17,123 bases of DNA from Planctomycetota bacterium (GTDB lineage: Bacteria > Planctomycetota > UBA1135 > GCA-002686595), in assembly GCA_011524785.1 (NCBI GenBank), contig WTJQ01000230.1:1-17123 (forward strand). Direction: 5' to 3'. The number at the start of each line of letters is the position of its first letter. The stretch's first letter is position 1. The notes beneath the pieces were generated by a model, which searched no databases, had not been told where the DNA came from, and saw nothing but the letters and a program-made list of their open reading frames with translations. Position numbers and translations under genes: made by a program. Below, piece by piece: positions 1-6,623 of this stretch.

Positions 1-2
1 CC

Positions 3-404
3 AGCGAGGGCACCAGCGCCCCGGTCCTCGTGGGAACGGGGGTCGCTGGGACGGGCGGGATCGTGCCGAGCATGATCGCGATCACGCCGTCCAAGGCCGG
101 CAACCGCGAGTTCAAGCTCGGGCTCGGTGACGCCCGCGGCGGCAGCCGTGCCGTCCTCGCGGTGCGCGCCACGGCCCCCGGCACGGTCACGGGAGGCTAC
201 GAGCACGGGACGTGGATGCTGGCGGGAGCGCCCGTCGTGCTGCCCGGCTCCGGCGCGGGGAAGGGCTACGCCACCTGGACCCGCCCCATCGCGGACGACC
301 CGGCGCTCATCGGCACGGAGCTGTGGCTCCAGTGGCGCGTCGAGGACCCCCAGGCACCGCGCGGCCTCGCGCGCACTCCCTGGGCCCACGTCACGATCTT
401 CTGA
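3..404 (+). CDS. Secreted protein, C-terminal domain only (5' end outside window)
   Basis: The reading frame is open to the left edge, so only the last 133 residues are visible; the GTG at 30 is internal to the frame and not a credible start. The piece has the look of a domain that recurs at the C-termini of secreted planctomycete proteins: a Gly/Pro-rich entry (GTGVAGTGGIVPS), then a small beta-sandwich-like stretch with a GNREFKLGLGDARGG segment, a WTRPIADDPALIGTELWLQW segment and a terminal hydrophobic strand ending WAHVTIF. I take it to be an extracellular adhesion or sorting domain; this rests on remembered resemblance and its function is not known to me. No catalytic motif is visible. 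The stop is 2 bases before the most likely start of the AlkB gene. Confidence 0.7.
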   Translation, partial: SEGTSAPVLVGTGVAGTGGIVPSMIAITPSKAGNREFKLGLGDARGGSRAVLAVRATAPGTVTGGYEHGTWMLAGAPVVLPGSGAGKGYATWTRPIADDPALIGTELWLQWRVEDPQAPRGLARTPWAHVTIF

Positions 405-406
405 CC

Positions 407-1078
407 GTGCGCGTCCCGGACGCCGGGCCGCCGGCTCGCGGAGCGGCCTCGAAGCGGCTGGAGCCCACGCTCTTCCCCGAGGACTGGCCGCCGGCTCCCC
501 AGGTGGAGTCGCCCCTGGCCATGCCGCTGGAGGCGGTCCCCCTGCTCGCAGGTGCAGAGGCCGACACGCTCCTGGAGGAGCTGCTGACGAGCGTCCCGTG
601 GGAGCGTCACGTCTTCCGGATCTTCGGCCGCGAGCACCCCATGCCCCGGGGCATCGCCTGGTACGGCGAGCACCCGCTCGGCTACTCCGGCCTGCGCCAC
701 GCTGCGCGTGCCATGCCTACGTCGGTGAGGCAGCTCGCGGGGCAGCTCGAGGAGCGCACCGGCCAGCCCTTCAACGGCGTCCTGCTCAACCTCTACCGCG
801 ACGGCAGCGAGTCGATGGGGTGGCACTCCGACGACGACTTCGAGGCCGGGCCCCATCGCGGGATCGCCAGCGTCAGCCTCGGGGCCGTCCGGACGATGCG
901 CGTGCGGGCGCGCCGCGGCGGGGGCCCGAGCGTAGGGATCGAGCTGCCCCACGGGAGCCTGCTGTGGATGCCGCCGGGCTTCCAGGAGCTGCACCAGCAC
1001 GCCATCCCCAAGACCCGCCGCCCCCTGGGGCCTCGGGTCAACCTGACCTTCCGCTGGATGGCCCGGCCCAACGCCTGA
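407..1078 (+). CDS. alkB: AlkB-family 2-oxoglutarate/Fe(II)-dependent dioxygenase
   Basis: 223 residues. AlkB enzymes oxidatively demethylate 1-methyladenine and 3-methylcytosine in DNA or RNA, using iron, oxygen and 2-oxoglutarate. The iron ligands are visible: H140 and D142 in GWHSDDD and the distal H198 in HQHAIPK. The 2-oxoglutarate-binding arginines are R210 and R216 in PRVNLTFR, the family signature. FNGVLLNLYRDG (122-133) and HGSLLWM (182-188) are also typical. The pattern is closer to the eukaryotic ALKBH2/3-like bacterial group than to E. coli AlkB. The GTG at 407 is chosen because it keeps the usual N-terminal SLF/LFP-like segment (LEPTLFPEDW) and fits 2 bases after the previous stop; neither it nor the alternative ATG at 521 has a strong ribosome site. 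Function is well supported, the start less so. Confidence 0.9.
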   Translation: MRVPDAGPPARGAASKRLEPTLFPEDWPPAPQVESPLAMPLEAVPLLAGAEADTLLEELLTSVPWERHVFRIFGREHPMPRGIAWYGEHPLGYSGLRHAARAMPTSVRQLAGQLEERTGQPFNGVLLNLYRDGSESMGWHSDDDFEAGPHRGIASVSLGAVRTMRVRARRGGGPSVGIELPHGSLLWMPPGFQELHQHAIPKTRRPLGPRVNLTFRWMARPNA

Positions 1079-1110
1079 GGCGCCGGGCCCGGCTGCCCCA
1101 GGGCCTCAGG
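1074..1110. terminator. Hairpin between convergent genes, containing both stop codons
   Basis: CCTGAGGC (1074-1081) pairs perfectly with GCCTCAGG (1103-1110), and CC/GG just inside can extend the stem past a one-base bulge. The TGA of alkB (1076-1078) lies in one arm and the TGA of the methyltransferase (1106-1108, minus strand) in the other. No T-run follows on either strand, so intrinsic termination is only plausible. Its place between two convergent genes is what suggests a bidirectional terminator. Confidence 0.5.
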
Positions 1111-1819
1111 AGTCCCCGCGCTCGGCGGGGATGTGCGCGCCCTCGTGCGGCGTGAAGGGACGCAGCTTGGCGTGGATGACGGAGAGCGTCTCGATGTGCA
1201 CGCCGTCCTTGATCTTGAAGCCGTCGGGGACGCGCTTGCTCTCCGCCATGAAGGCCTCGTCCTGGAAGTAGTAGTCCCGGAAGGGGCCCTCGCTCGTGTC
1301 GACGACGCGCGCGTCGAAGCCGTTCTCGTCGAGGCGCGCCAGGGTCTTCTGCACGTCGGCCATGGAGGACTGGATGAAGACCAGCTCGCCACCCGGACGC
1401 AGACGCTTGTGCGTGTCGAGGATCAGCGAGTCGATGAAGTAGCGGCGGTTCTGCTTGCCGCTCTTGCAGAAGGGCGGGTTGGTCACCACCAGGTCGAACT
1501 CGCCCTCCGTGGAGAGCCAGTCGGCCACGCGGTACTCGATGGGCTGGTCGGTCCCACAGTTGCGCTCGACGTTGGCACGCGTGGAGTCCAGGAGCTCGGG
1601 GAGGATCTCCGTGGCCACGAGCGAGCGCGGCTCCTGGCGGAGCAGCAGGATCGTGTGGTTGGCGACCCCGGCGCCCAGCTCGAGGACGTCCTTGCCGCGG
1701 GCGAAGTCGTGCTGGGAGAGGACCCGGGCCAGGAAGCGGCCGTGGGGCGTGGGGCGCCAGTCGTCCCCGGCGGCGGAGAGGTCCATGTCGAGGTCGGCGT
1801 CGGCGTGGGTGTCGGTCAT
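1106..1819 (-). CDS. Class I SAM-dependent methyltransferase (MTS/HemK-RsmC-like)
   Basis: 237 residues, cytoplasmic. A Rossmann-fold methyltransferase: motif I is DVLELGAGVANHT (44-56), the acidic end of strand 2 is TEILPE (70-75), and motif IV is VVTNPPFCKSG (111-121). The NPPF motif is characteristic of enzymes that methylate planar amide or exocyclic amino nitrogens (glutamine N5, adenine N6, guanine N2), as in the PrmC, RsmC and TrmN6 groups. Substrate cannot be chosen from sequence: an rRNA, tRNA or protein target are all open. The C-terminal part (about 175-237) has no motif I recognise. Start ATG at 1819; there is no Shine-Dalgarno site, and an 8-C run (minus strand) sits 7 bases upstream instead. 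It lies 305 bases downstream of apaG on the same strand and converges with alkB. Confidence 0.85.
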   Translation of the reverse strand: MTDTHADADLDMDLSAAGDDWRPTPHGRFLARVLSQHDFARGKDVLELGAGVANHTILLLRQEPRSLVATEILPELLDSTRANVERNCGTDQPIEYRVADWLSTEGEFDLVVTNPPFCKSGKQNRRYFIDSLILDTHKRLRPGGELVFIQSSMADVQKTLARLDENGFDARVVDTSEGPFRDYYFQDEAFMAESKRVPDGFKIKDGVHIETLSVIHAKLRPFTPHEGAHIPAERGDS

Positions 1820-1949
1820 CGGTCTTGGGGGGGGAGGCAAGGAGCCGGACCTGCTCAGGGATTGGGGTCGAGGACCCGGTTGGTGTCCGGCGAGGAACCC
1901 GCGCTCGCGAGGCGCAGAGGGAAGTGGCCAGAACGCACCCCTCGCCGCG

Positions 1950-1971
1950 CCCTCCGGGATCCTCCGGAGGG
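1950..1971. repeat. Perfect inverted repeat, 8-bp stem with 6-base loop
   Basis: CCCTCCGG (1950-1957), loop GATCCT, CCGGAGGG (1964-1971). It could be a rho-independent-like hairpin for the apaG transcript or an operator for the methyltransferase gene. No T-run follows on the minus strand, so a terminator role is unproven. Confidence 0.45.
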
Positions 1972-2092
1972 CTGCAGGGGCCCAGGAGTCCCGGGCGTCC
2001 CAGAGCAGGGGCTGCTTGCGGTCGCGGTCGCCATGAGCGGCCGCCGGCCATGGCCAGCGAGCCGTCAGTCTACGCGCTGAGCCGCAGGGGTT

Positions 2093-2106
2093 CCGAGGAT
2101 CCTCGG
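2093..2106. repeat. 14-base perfect palindrome just downstream of apaG
   Basis: CCGAGGATCCTCGG lies about 18 bases past the apaG stop (2125-2127, minus strand). As RNA it has no proper loop, so a protein-binding site or a weak terminator element are both possible. There is no adjacent T-run. Confidence 0.35.
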
Positions 2107-2124
2107 CGCCGGCCTCAGCCGCCT

Positions 2125-2538
2125 TCACCCTTCGTTGACGATGGAGTTCTCGGCGGCCGGCACCAGGAAGAAGCGTCCGACCTCGGCCTCGAAACCATCC
2201 CCACCGGGATCCGCGAAGGCGTAGCTGCCCTCCATCGTGCCCCAGGCGGTCCGCAGCGGGCAGTAGCTGCGGTACTCGAAGGACTCGCCGGGAGCGAGGA
2301 TCGGCTGCTTGCCGACGACTCCCTCGCCCACGACCTCCTCGCGACGGTTGTTGGCGTCCAGGATGACCCAGCGGCGCGAGAGGAGCTGGACCGTGCGCGC
2401 GCTGTCGTTGTCGATCCGGATCCGGTACACGAAGAAGTAGCGGCCGCGGTCGGGGTCGGACTCGCCCTCGAGGTACTGGGCCTCGGCCTGCACGCGGATG
2501 CCGTGCGTCGTCGTGTCGGAGTTCGGGTCCTGGCTCAT
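2125..2538 (-). CDS. apaG: ApaG domain protein
   Basis: 137 residues, slightly longer than the roughly 125 of enterobacterial ApaG. The ApaG/FN3-like beta-sandwich signature is complete: FFVYRIRIDND (35-45), VQLLSRRWVILDAN (50-63), VGEGVVGKQPILAPGESF (70-87), YRSYCPL and GTMEGSYAF (100-108), closing with VGRFFLVPA. ApaG homologues are also found as a domain of eukaryotic F-box proteins; in enterobacteria the gene accompanies ksgA and apaH, neither of which is present here. The molecular role is not firmly established (linked to Co2+/Mg2+ resistance phenotypes and nucleotide binding). Start ATG at 2538 has no Shine-Dalgarno site; a 7-C run (minus strand) lies 5 bases upstream. The gene diverges from the lipoprotein at 2647. 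Confidence 0.93.
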   Translation of the reverse strand: MSQDPNSDTTTHGIRVQAEAQYLEGESDPDRGRYFFVYRIRIDNDSARTVQLLSRRWVILDANNRREEVVGEGVVGKQPILAPGESFEYRSYCPLRTAWGTMEGSYAFADPGGDGFEAEVGRFFLVPAAENSIVNEG

Positions 2539-2569
2539 GGCGTGGGGGGGAGCGCGCCGGATGGAGCGG

Positions 2570-2591
2570 CGGTGAGGCGGAACCCTCACCG
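2570..2591. promoter_or_regulatory. Perfect 8-bp dyad in the apaG/lipoprotein divergent region (possible operator)
   Basis: CGGTGAGG (2570-2577), loop CGGAAC, CCTCACCG (2584-2591). It lies in the 108-base divergent region between apaG (-) and the lipoprotein (+), about 32 bases before the apaG start. A second palindrome, CCGGGCCCGG (2607-2616), follows. Position suggests an operator or a leader hairpin of the apaG transcript; no promoter boxes are clear enough to place it. Confidence 0.35.
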
Positions 2592-2646
2592 GCCTGCCGT
2601 AGGATACCGGGCCCGGGGAGCGCCTGCGGTGCCCGGGAAACGCGCG

Positions 2647-4281
2647 ATGCACGTCGGCAAACCCCCGGTCCCATTCCTGGCCACGCTGCTCGGCTGGGGC
2701 GTGCTGTCGACCGGGTGCAGCCTGCCCTCGTCCACCTCGCCAGTGCGCGCCGAGCTGGGCGCCGATCTCGTCGGGGATCCCTCGGGTCTCCTGACCGAGC
2801 TGCAGGCCATGCGCGAGGACGAGCGGCCGGAGCTGGCCGAGCTCCTCCGCGGCGCGGCGCCGCGGGGGACTTGGGGCCCGCGCCCCTGGGACCGCCCGCT
2901 GGTCGGACCGACCCCCGCCATCGACCTCGCCCGGCGAGCGCTGATCGACCGAGAGCTGGAGCGCTCCGGAGGCACGGCGCTCGAGCGCGTCCGCGCCGAG
3001 CTCGAGCGCGATCGCCTGGAGCGCGCCCTCGCTCCCGCGCGCCCCCTGCTCGGGCCCGACCGCGGCCTGCCCCGCCGCGCGGTGCTCCACCTCCTCTTCG
3101 GCCACTCGCTGCACGATGCGGCCGGGTGCCGTGCCTGGGTCGCACGCCTCAGCTCTCTGGTCGCCGCCCTGGAGACCGCCCCCACTCCGGCCCTCGCCTT
3201 CTCGGCTCCGAGCCCGACCACGGGCCGCGCCTGGAGCGCCCTCGCCTCGGAGGACCTCGCGGAGCTCCTGCTCGGCCGACTCGACGCAGGCACGCGCCTT
3301 GTCCCCGACCTCGACCGCGTGGAACGGCGCGAGCTGCTGCGTGAGGCCGAGCGGCTGCTGGAGGGTCCACTCGGCACTGGGATCGAAAGCGCGGCACTCC
3401 GAGGGTTCGACCCCGAGGCCGGGGCGATCCGCGGCCTGTCGCTGCAGCTCGGAGGGCTCACCCTGCATCGGGATCGAGCCGGCGCCCTCGTGACCCGGGG
3501 TTTGGAGCTGCGGGGCCTGGCCGAACAGCTCGAGGCGCGCCTGAGCGCCCTGCCTCCTCGAGCCTCCGCAAAGGAAGGGAACAGCGACCCGGCCGCGCTC
3601 CAGCCCGAGCTCGACGCGGCCCTGGGGGAGGACGCGCCGGCGCTGGAGGAGTGGCTCCTCCTCGTGCCGCTGCCGACGCCCCTGGAGGACCTCCTGACCG
3701 AGCCCCTGGTGGCGGGCAGGACGCGTGGCACGCGGCCCCGCCTGCGGGTCGTGACCAGGAGCGGAGCCGCGCGGAGCTTCCGACAGGACCAGGCACTCCT
3801 CGAGGCCCTCCTCGTCGCGGCGCGTCGGGAGCGCGCCACGGACGAGCCGAGCTGGCTGCGCGCGGCGCGCTGGCCGGGGTGGGAGCAGGCCGTTGCGGTC
3901 CTCGCCCGGCAGGTCAGTGAGCGCTCGGAGGGCGAGCGCGTGCAGCTCGCCGCCGACGCGGAGCGCGAGCTCCTCGCGCGGGCCCGCATGGACCTCGGCC
4001 TGCACCGCGAGCGGTGGTCGCGGGAGCGCGCGGTGCGCTACCTCGAGGAGCAGCTCGCGACCTCGCGCGAGGAGGCGGCCTGGTGGGTCGACCTGGCCCT
4101 CGACGAGCCGGCGCGCCTCCTCGGTCCCGTGGCCCAGCTCGACGCGCTGCGTGCCCTGGGGAGCCGCATGGGGTGGCGCCCTGGCCGCCCCGAGCGCGGC
4201 CGCGCATTCCTGGGCGCGGTCCTGGAGGCCGGACCGGCGCCGGTGGAGCTGCTCGAGGCCGCGCTGGTCGAGCAGCCCTAG
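2647..4281 (+). CDS. Putative lipoprotein with a degenerate DUF885-like C-terminus
   Basis: 544 residues. The N-terminus has a hydrophobic segment (9-20) ending STGC, so Cys24 is a likely lipidation site, although Ser rather than Leu at -3 is atypical. Residues 447-544 resemble the end of DUF885 proteins: MDLGLHRERWSRERAVRYL matches the family's (V)DxGxHxxGWSxxxAxxYL block, followed by TSREEA, a Pro/Ala-containing helix, and a closing Leu-rich AVLEAGPAPVELLE. DUF885 proteins that I know carry a HExxPGHH-type motif; here no such motif exists, and the corresponding stretch around 384-393 reads LLEALLVAAR. PGWEQAVAVLARQ (410-422) may match the family's EGWAxYxE block with the key Glu shifted or lost. 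I infer a non-catalytic relative. Much of the protein is Leu/Ala/Glu/Arg-rich helix. It ends in a stop overlapping that of the convergent GNAT gene. Confidence 0.75.
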   Translation: MHVGKPPVPFLATLLGWGVLSTGCSLPSSTSPVRAELGADLVGDPSGLLTELQAMREDERPELAELLRGAAPRGTWGPRPWDRPLVGPTPAIDLARRALIDRELERSGGTALERVRAELERDRLERALAPARPLLGPDRGLPRRAVLHLLFGHSLHDAAGCRAWVARLSSLVAALETAPTPALAFSAPSPTTGRAWSALASEDLAELLLGRLDAGTRLVPDLDRVERRELLREAERLLEGPLGTGIESAALRGFDPEAGAIRGLSLQLGGLTLHRDRAGALVTRGLELRGLAEQLEARLSALPPRASAKEGNSDPAALQPELDAALGEDAPALEEWLLLVPLPTPLEDLLTEPLVAGRTRGTRPRLRVVTRSGAARSFRQDQALLEALLVAARRERATDEPSWLRAARWPGWEQAVAVLARQVSERSEGERVQLAADAERELLARARMDLGLHRERWSRERAVRYLEEQLATSREEAAWWVDLALDEPARLLGPVAQLDALRALGSRMGWRPGRPERGRAFLGAVLEAGPAPVELLEAALVEQP

Positions 4282-4763
4282 GCCTCGCCGTCGCCGTCCG
4301 AGAGGCGGAGCGCGTAGTGCCACTCCTCGGTGTCGCTCAGGTCGTCGAGCGCCCGCCGCGCCCCGGTCGGCTGGAACCCGAGCCGCTCGTAGACCCTGTG
4401 GGCCGTGACGAAGCGGGTGTCGGTCCAGAGCTCGACGGCGGGAGCGCCGGCCGCGCGCGCGGCGGCGAGGACCTCCTCCACCAGGCGCCTTCCCCAGCCT
4501 CGGCCACGCAGGCGCGCGTCGAGGTAGCACTTGCGCAGCATCACCACGCCGTCGCCCCGCGTCGTCAGCGCGATGCAGCCCCGCGCGTGGCCCTCGTGCT
4601 CCACGACCCAGCCGCGCTCGAGCGAGCTCGCCGGCGCGCGCAGCCAGGGCTCCTCCGCATCGACGTCGAGCACGCAGCCCGGGTACTCGGCGAAGACGCC
4701 GCCGAGCAGACGCACGAGGTCGGGCCCGTCACGGTCCTCCATCGCGCGCAGGTGAGCGTCCAC
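4278..4763 (-). CDS. GNAT-family N-acetyltransferase, last gene of the glycan operon
   Basis: 161 residues from the GTG at 4763. The acetyl-CoA-binding motif A is clear: LRKCYLDARL, then RGRGWG (86-91) and a helix; motif B is AHRVYERLGF (121-130), with the usual Asp/Glu-rich linker after it. The GTG start is preferred over the ATG at 4742 because it supplies the first beta strand (AHLRAM) that GNAT domains need before the EDRDG helix start. It begins 19 bases after the sulfatase-like stop and shares the operon. The N-terminal VFAEYPGCVLDVD segment recurs in a GNAT group I have seen but cannot name. The acceptor is unknown; acetylation of a sugar amine of the glycan would fit the context but is not shown by sequence. 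Confidence 0.85.
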   Translation of the reverse strand: MDAHLRAMEDRDGPDLVRLLGGVFAEYPGCVLDVDAEEPWLRAPASSLERGWVVEHEGHARGCIALTTRGDGVVMLRKCYLDARLRGRGWGRRLVEEVLAAARAAGAPAVELWTDTRFVTAHRVYERLGFQPTGARRALDDLSDTEEWHYALRLSDGDGEA

Positions 4764-4782
4764 GGCGAGGAGGATAGCGCCC

Positions 4783-6612
4783 TCAGTCCCCGTAGCCGAT
4801 CGCGCGCAGGCTCTCCAGCTCGTCGGAGGACAGGGTCGTCCGATCGGCCGAGGTCCAGATCCGGCGCTGGACGAAGGTCCGCACCAGAGGCGGGAGCAGG
4901 TCGGTGCCCGCGGCTCCGTCCAGCGGAGCCAGCTCCCCCGGGTCCTGGCCCAGGTCGAAGACGAGCAGCTCGTCGCGCTTGCGCGGCTCGCCGGTGAACC
5001 AGCGCGCCACGGTCTCACGATCGAGGTCGCGGTCGTCGGCGTAGGACGCGCGCACGGCGGGCGGCACGCGCAGGTCCTGGCCACCCACGGTCCAGACGCC
5101 CTCGGACGGGGAGCCGCCAAAGGCTCCACGCAGCTCCAGCTCGCCCTCCTCCGCAGCCTTGCCGTAGAGCTTGACCTTCTCGCAGAGCAGGCCGTCCCCG
5201 TCCCCGCGCCCGACGGCCTTGACCAGCTCCCCGGCGACCCAGGCGGGGACCTCGGCGGTCCGGCCGGAGGTCGTGCCGTAGAGCTCCCAGCCCTCGGCCA
5301 GCTCGAGCGGGATCCCTGCGATGGAGAGCCGTCGCCCGCGCACCTCGAGCGGCCCCTTGAGCTCGGTACGGGTCTCGTCCTCCTCGTCGTCCTCGTCGAC
5401 GTCGGTCGCCACCAGCGCCCGCCCGGCCTGCCGGAGCTCGACCTCCAGGCGCAGGCCTCGCGCGGGAAGCACGTCGCCTGCGAGCTCGCCCCTCCGCGGC
5501 CGGAACCGCTCGATGAACTTGCGCTGGGCGACGGTGAGCGAGCGCTCGTACCGGCCCGGCTCGAGGTGCTCGGCGAACGCGGGCCGCGCAGCCGCTCCGG
5601 GCGCGAGCTGGTCGATGCCCTCCGTCGGCGGCGCCTCGATCCCCATCACGCCGAGCAGCGTCGGCATGAGGTCGAGCAGGCTCGCAGCGTGCTTGACTCG
5701 CCGCGGTGCCTGGCCAGGAACGGACAGGATCCAGGGCACGTGCAGCAGGCCCTGGTAGAGGCCGTGTCCGTGCCCGATCCGGCCGTGCTCCCCGAACTCC
5801 TCGCCGTGGTCACTGATGAGGGCCACCGCGGTGTCCTCCATGAGGCCCTCGCGCTCGAGGAACGCCAGCAGGCGCCCGAGCTCGTGGTCGAGGTACGAGA
5901 TGGCTCCGTCGTAGAGGGCGATCATCTCGTCGCGCTCGGCGCCGACGAACGGTCGCTCCCCGTGGTTGACCTCGTCCCGCAGGGCCTTCCAGTCCTTGCC
6001 GCGGAATCGCTCCACCGCCTCGGCGCTCGCGTAGCGGGTGGCGTACTCGTCCGGGACGGGGTACGGCCAGTGCGCGTCGAGCATGTGCAGGTAGAGGAGG
6101 AAGGGACGCTCCGGATCGCGCTCGAGCAGGAAGTCCATCGCCTTCCAGCGGATCTCGCGCGCGTCGCCGCCGTCGTCGTCGTAGACGTCGAAGCCCTGCT
6201 CGATGCCCTGGCCACGCCGCAGCTGGGCGTTGCGGATGTAGGCCGCGGTCTGGAAGCCCGCCCCCTGCAGGACCTCGGCGAGGGTGACCGAGTCCGCCGG
6301 CAGGACGTCGCTCACCACGCCGGCCGCGTCCTTCGAGGAGCCCCGGTAGACGCCGTGCTGCAGCGGGAGCGTCCCGGTCATGTACGACGGAACGCTGGGC
6401 TTGGTCCAGCAGGCGCACGCCGTCACGTCCTCGAACACGGTCGCGCCGGCGGCCCAGCGGTCCACGTTCGGGGTGCATCCCTCACGATCGTGCCCGTAGG
6501 GCCCGAGGTGGTCGGCCCGCACCGTGTCCCAGCAGATGAGCACGAGGTTGCGCGGGGCGCGAGTCTCGGCCTGGGGTACCAGGGCCGCCGTCAGGAGGAG
6601 AGGGAGGAGCAT
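4783..6612 (-). CDS. Sulfatase-fold (alkaline phosphatase superfamily) enzyme with Thr nucleophile
   Basis: 609 residues with a short hydrophobic N-terminus (MLLPLLLTAALVPQA) that may be a signal peptide, though it lacks basic residues. Metal-site motifs are present: LICWDTVRADHLGPYG (25-40), SDHGEEFGEHG (267-277) and GHGHGLYQGLLHVP (280-293). The activation segment reads CWTKPSVPSYMTG (68-80): aligned on CxPxR, Thr70 replaces the Cys/Ser that becomes formylglycine and Val74 replaces the Arg. Classical sulfatase activity is therefore doubtful; Thr is the nucleophile in phosphoglycerol and phosphoethanolamine transferases of the same fold. Residues about 372-545 form an extra beta-rich block with an acidic run (DVDEDDEEDETRTE) before the usual ending (LLVFDLGQDPGEL, then LRAIGYGD). 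It starts 11 bases after the barrel gene's stop. Likely periplasmic; substrate perhaps the exported glycan. Confidence 0.85.
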   Translation of the reverse strand: MLLPLLLTAALVPQAETRAPRNLVLICWDTVRADHLGPYGHDREGCTPNVDRWAAGATVFEDVTACACWTKPSVPSYMTGTLPLQHGVYRGSSKDAAGVVSDVLPADSVTLAEVLQGAGFQTAAYIRNAQLRRGQGIEQGFDVYDDDGGDAREIRWKAMDFLLERDPERPFLLYLHMLDAHWPYPVPDEYATRYASAEAVERFRGKDWKALRDEVNHGERPFVGAERDEMIALYDGAISYLDHELGRLLAFLEREGLMEDTAVALISDHGEEFGEHGRIGHGHGLYQGLLHVPWILSVPGQAPRRVKHAASLLDLMPTLLGVMGIEAPPTEGIDQLAPGAAARPAFAEHLEPGRYERSLTVAQRKFIERFRPRRGELAGDVLPARGLRLEVELRQAGRALVATDVDEDDEEDETRTELKGPLEVRGRRLSIAGIPLELAEGWELYGTTSGRTAEVPAWVAGELVKAVGRGDGDGLLCEKVKLYGKAAEEGELELRGAFGGSPSEGVWTVGGQDLRVPPAVRASYADDRDLDRETVARWFTGEPRKRDELLVFDLGQDPGELAPLDGAAGTDLLPPLVRTFVQRRIWTSADRTTLSSDELESLRAIGYGD

Positions 6613-6623
6613 CGGATCGAGGG

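Larger units (their letters stand above)
1820..2124. other. 305-base gap between apaG and the methyltransferase, with palindromes but no gene
   Basis: No credible coding frame on either strand; the open frames through here have Arg/Pro/Gly-rich translations typical of shadows in GC-rich DNA. Two perfect inverted repeats stand out and are listed separately (1950-1971 and 2093-2106). A run of 8 G (1827-1834) lies just upstream of the methyltransferase start. No convincing -10/-35 pair is visible, though the methyltransferase promoter should be here if it is not read through from apaG. Confidence 0.6.

Noticed and set aside
2060..2124. tRNA-like segment (GGGTTCC-like T-arm) downstream of apaG
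   Set aside because: The loop lacks the TTCRA pattern and no acceptor, D or anticodon arms can be formed.
1820..3145. Long upstream extension of the methyltransferase frame and the plus-strand extension of the lipoprotein frame (from 1825)
   Set aside because: They run through apaG, a recognisable gene on the minus strand, and add low-complexity sequence; the signal peptide and the ATG at 2647 and 1819 give proper N-termini.
4764..5129. Longer N-terminus of the GNAT frame overlapping the sulfatase-like gene
   Set aside because: The added residues overlap the C-terminal coding region of the sulfatase-like gene and are Arg/Pro/Ser-rich; the GNAT fold is complete from 4763.
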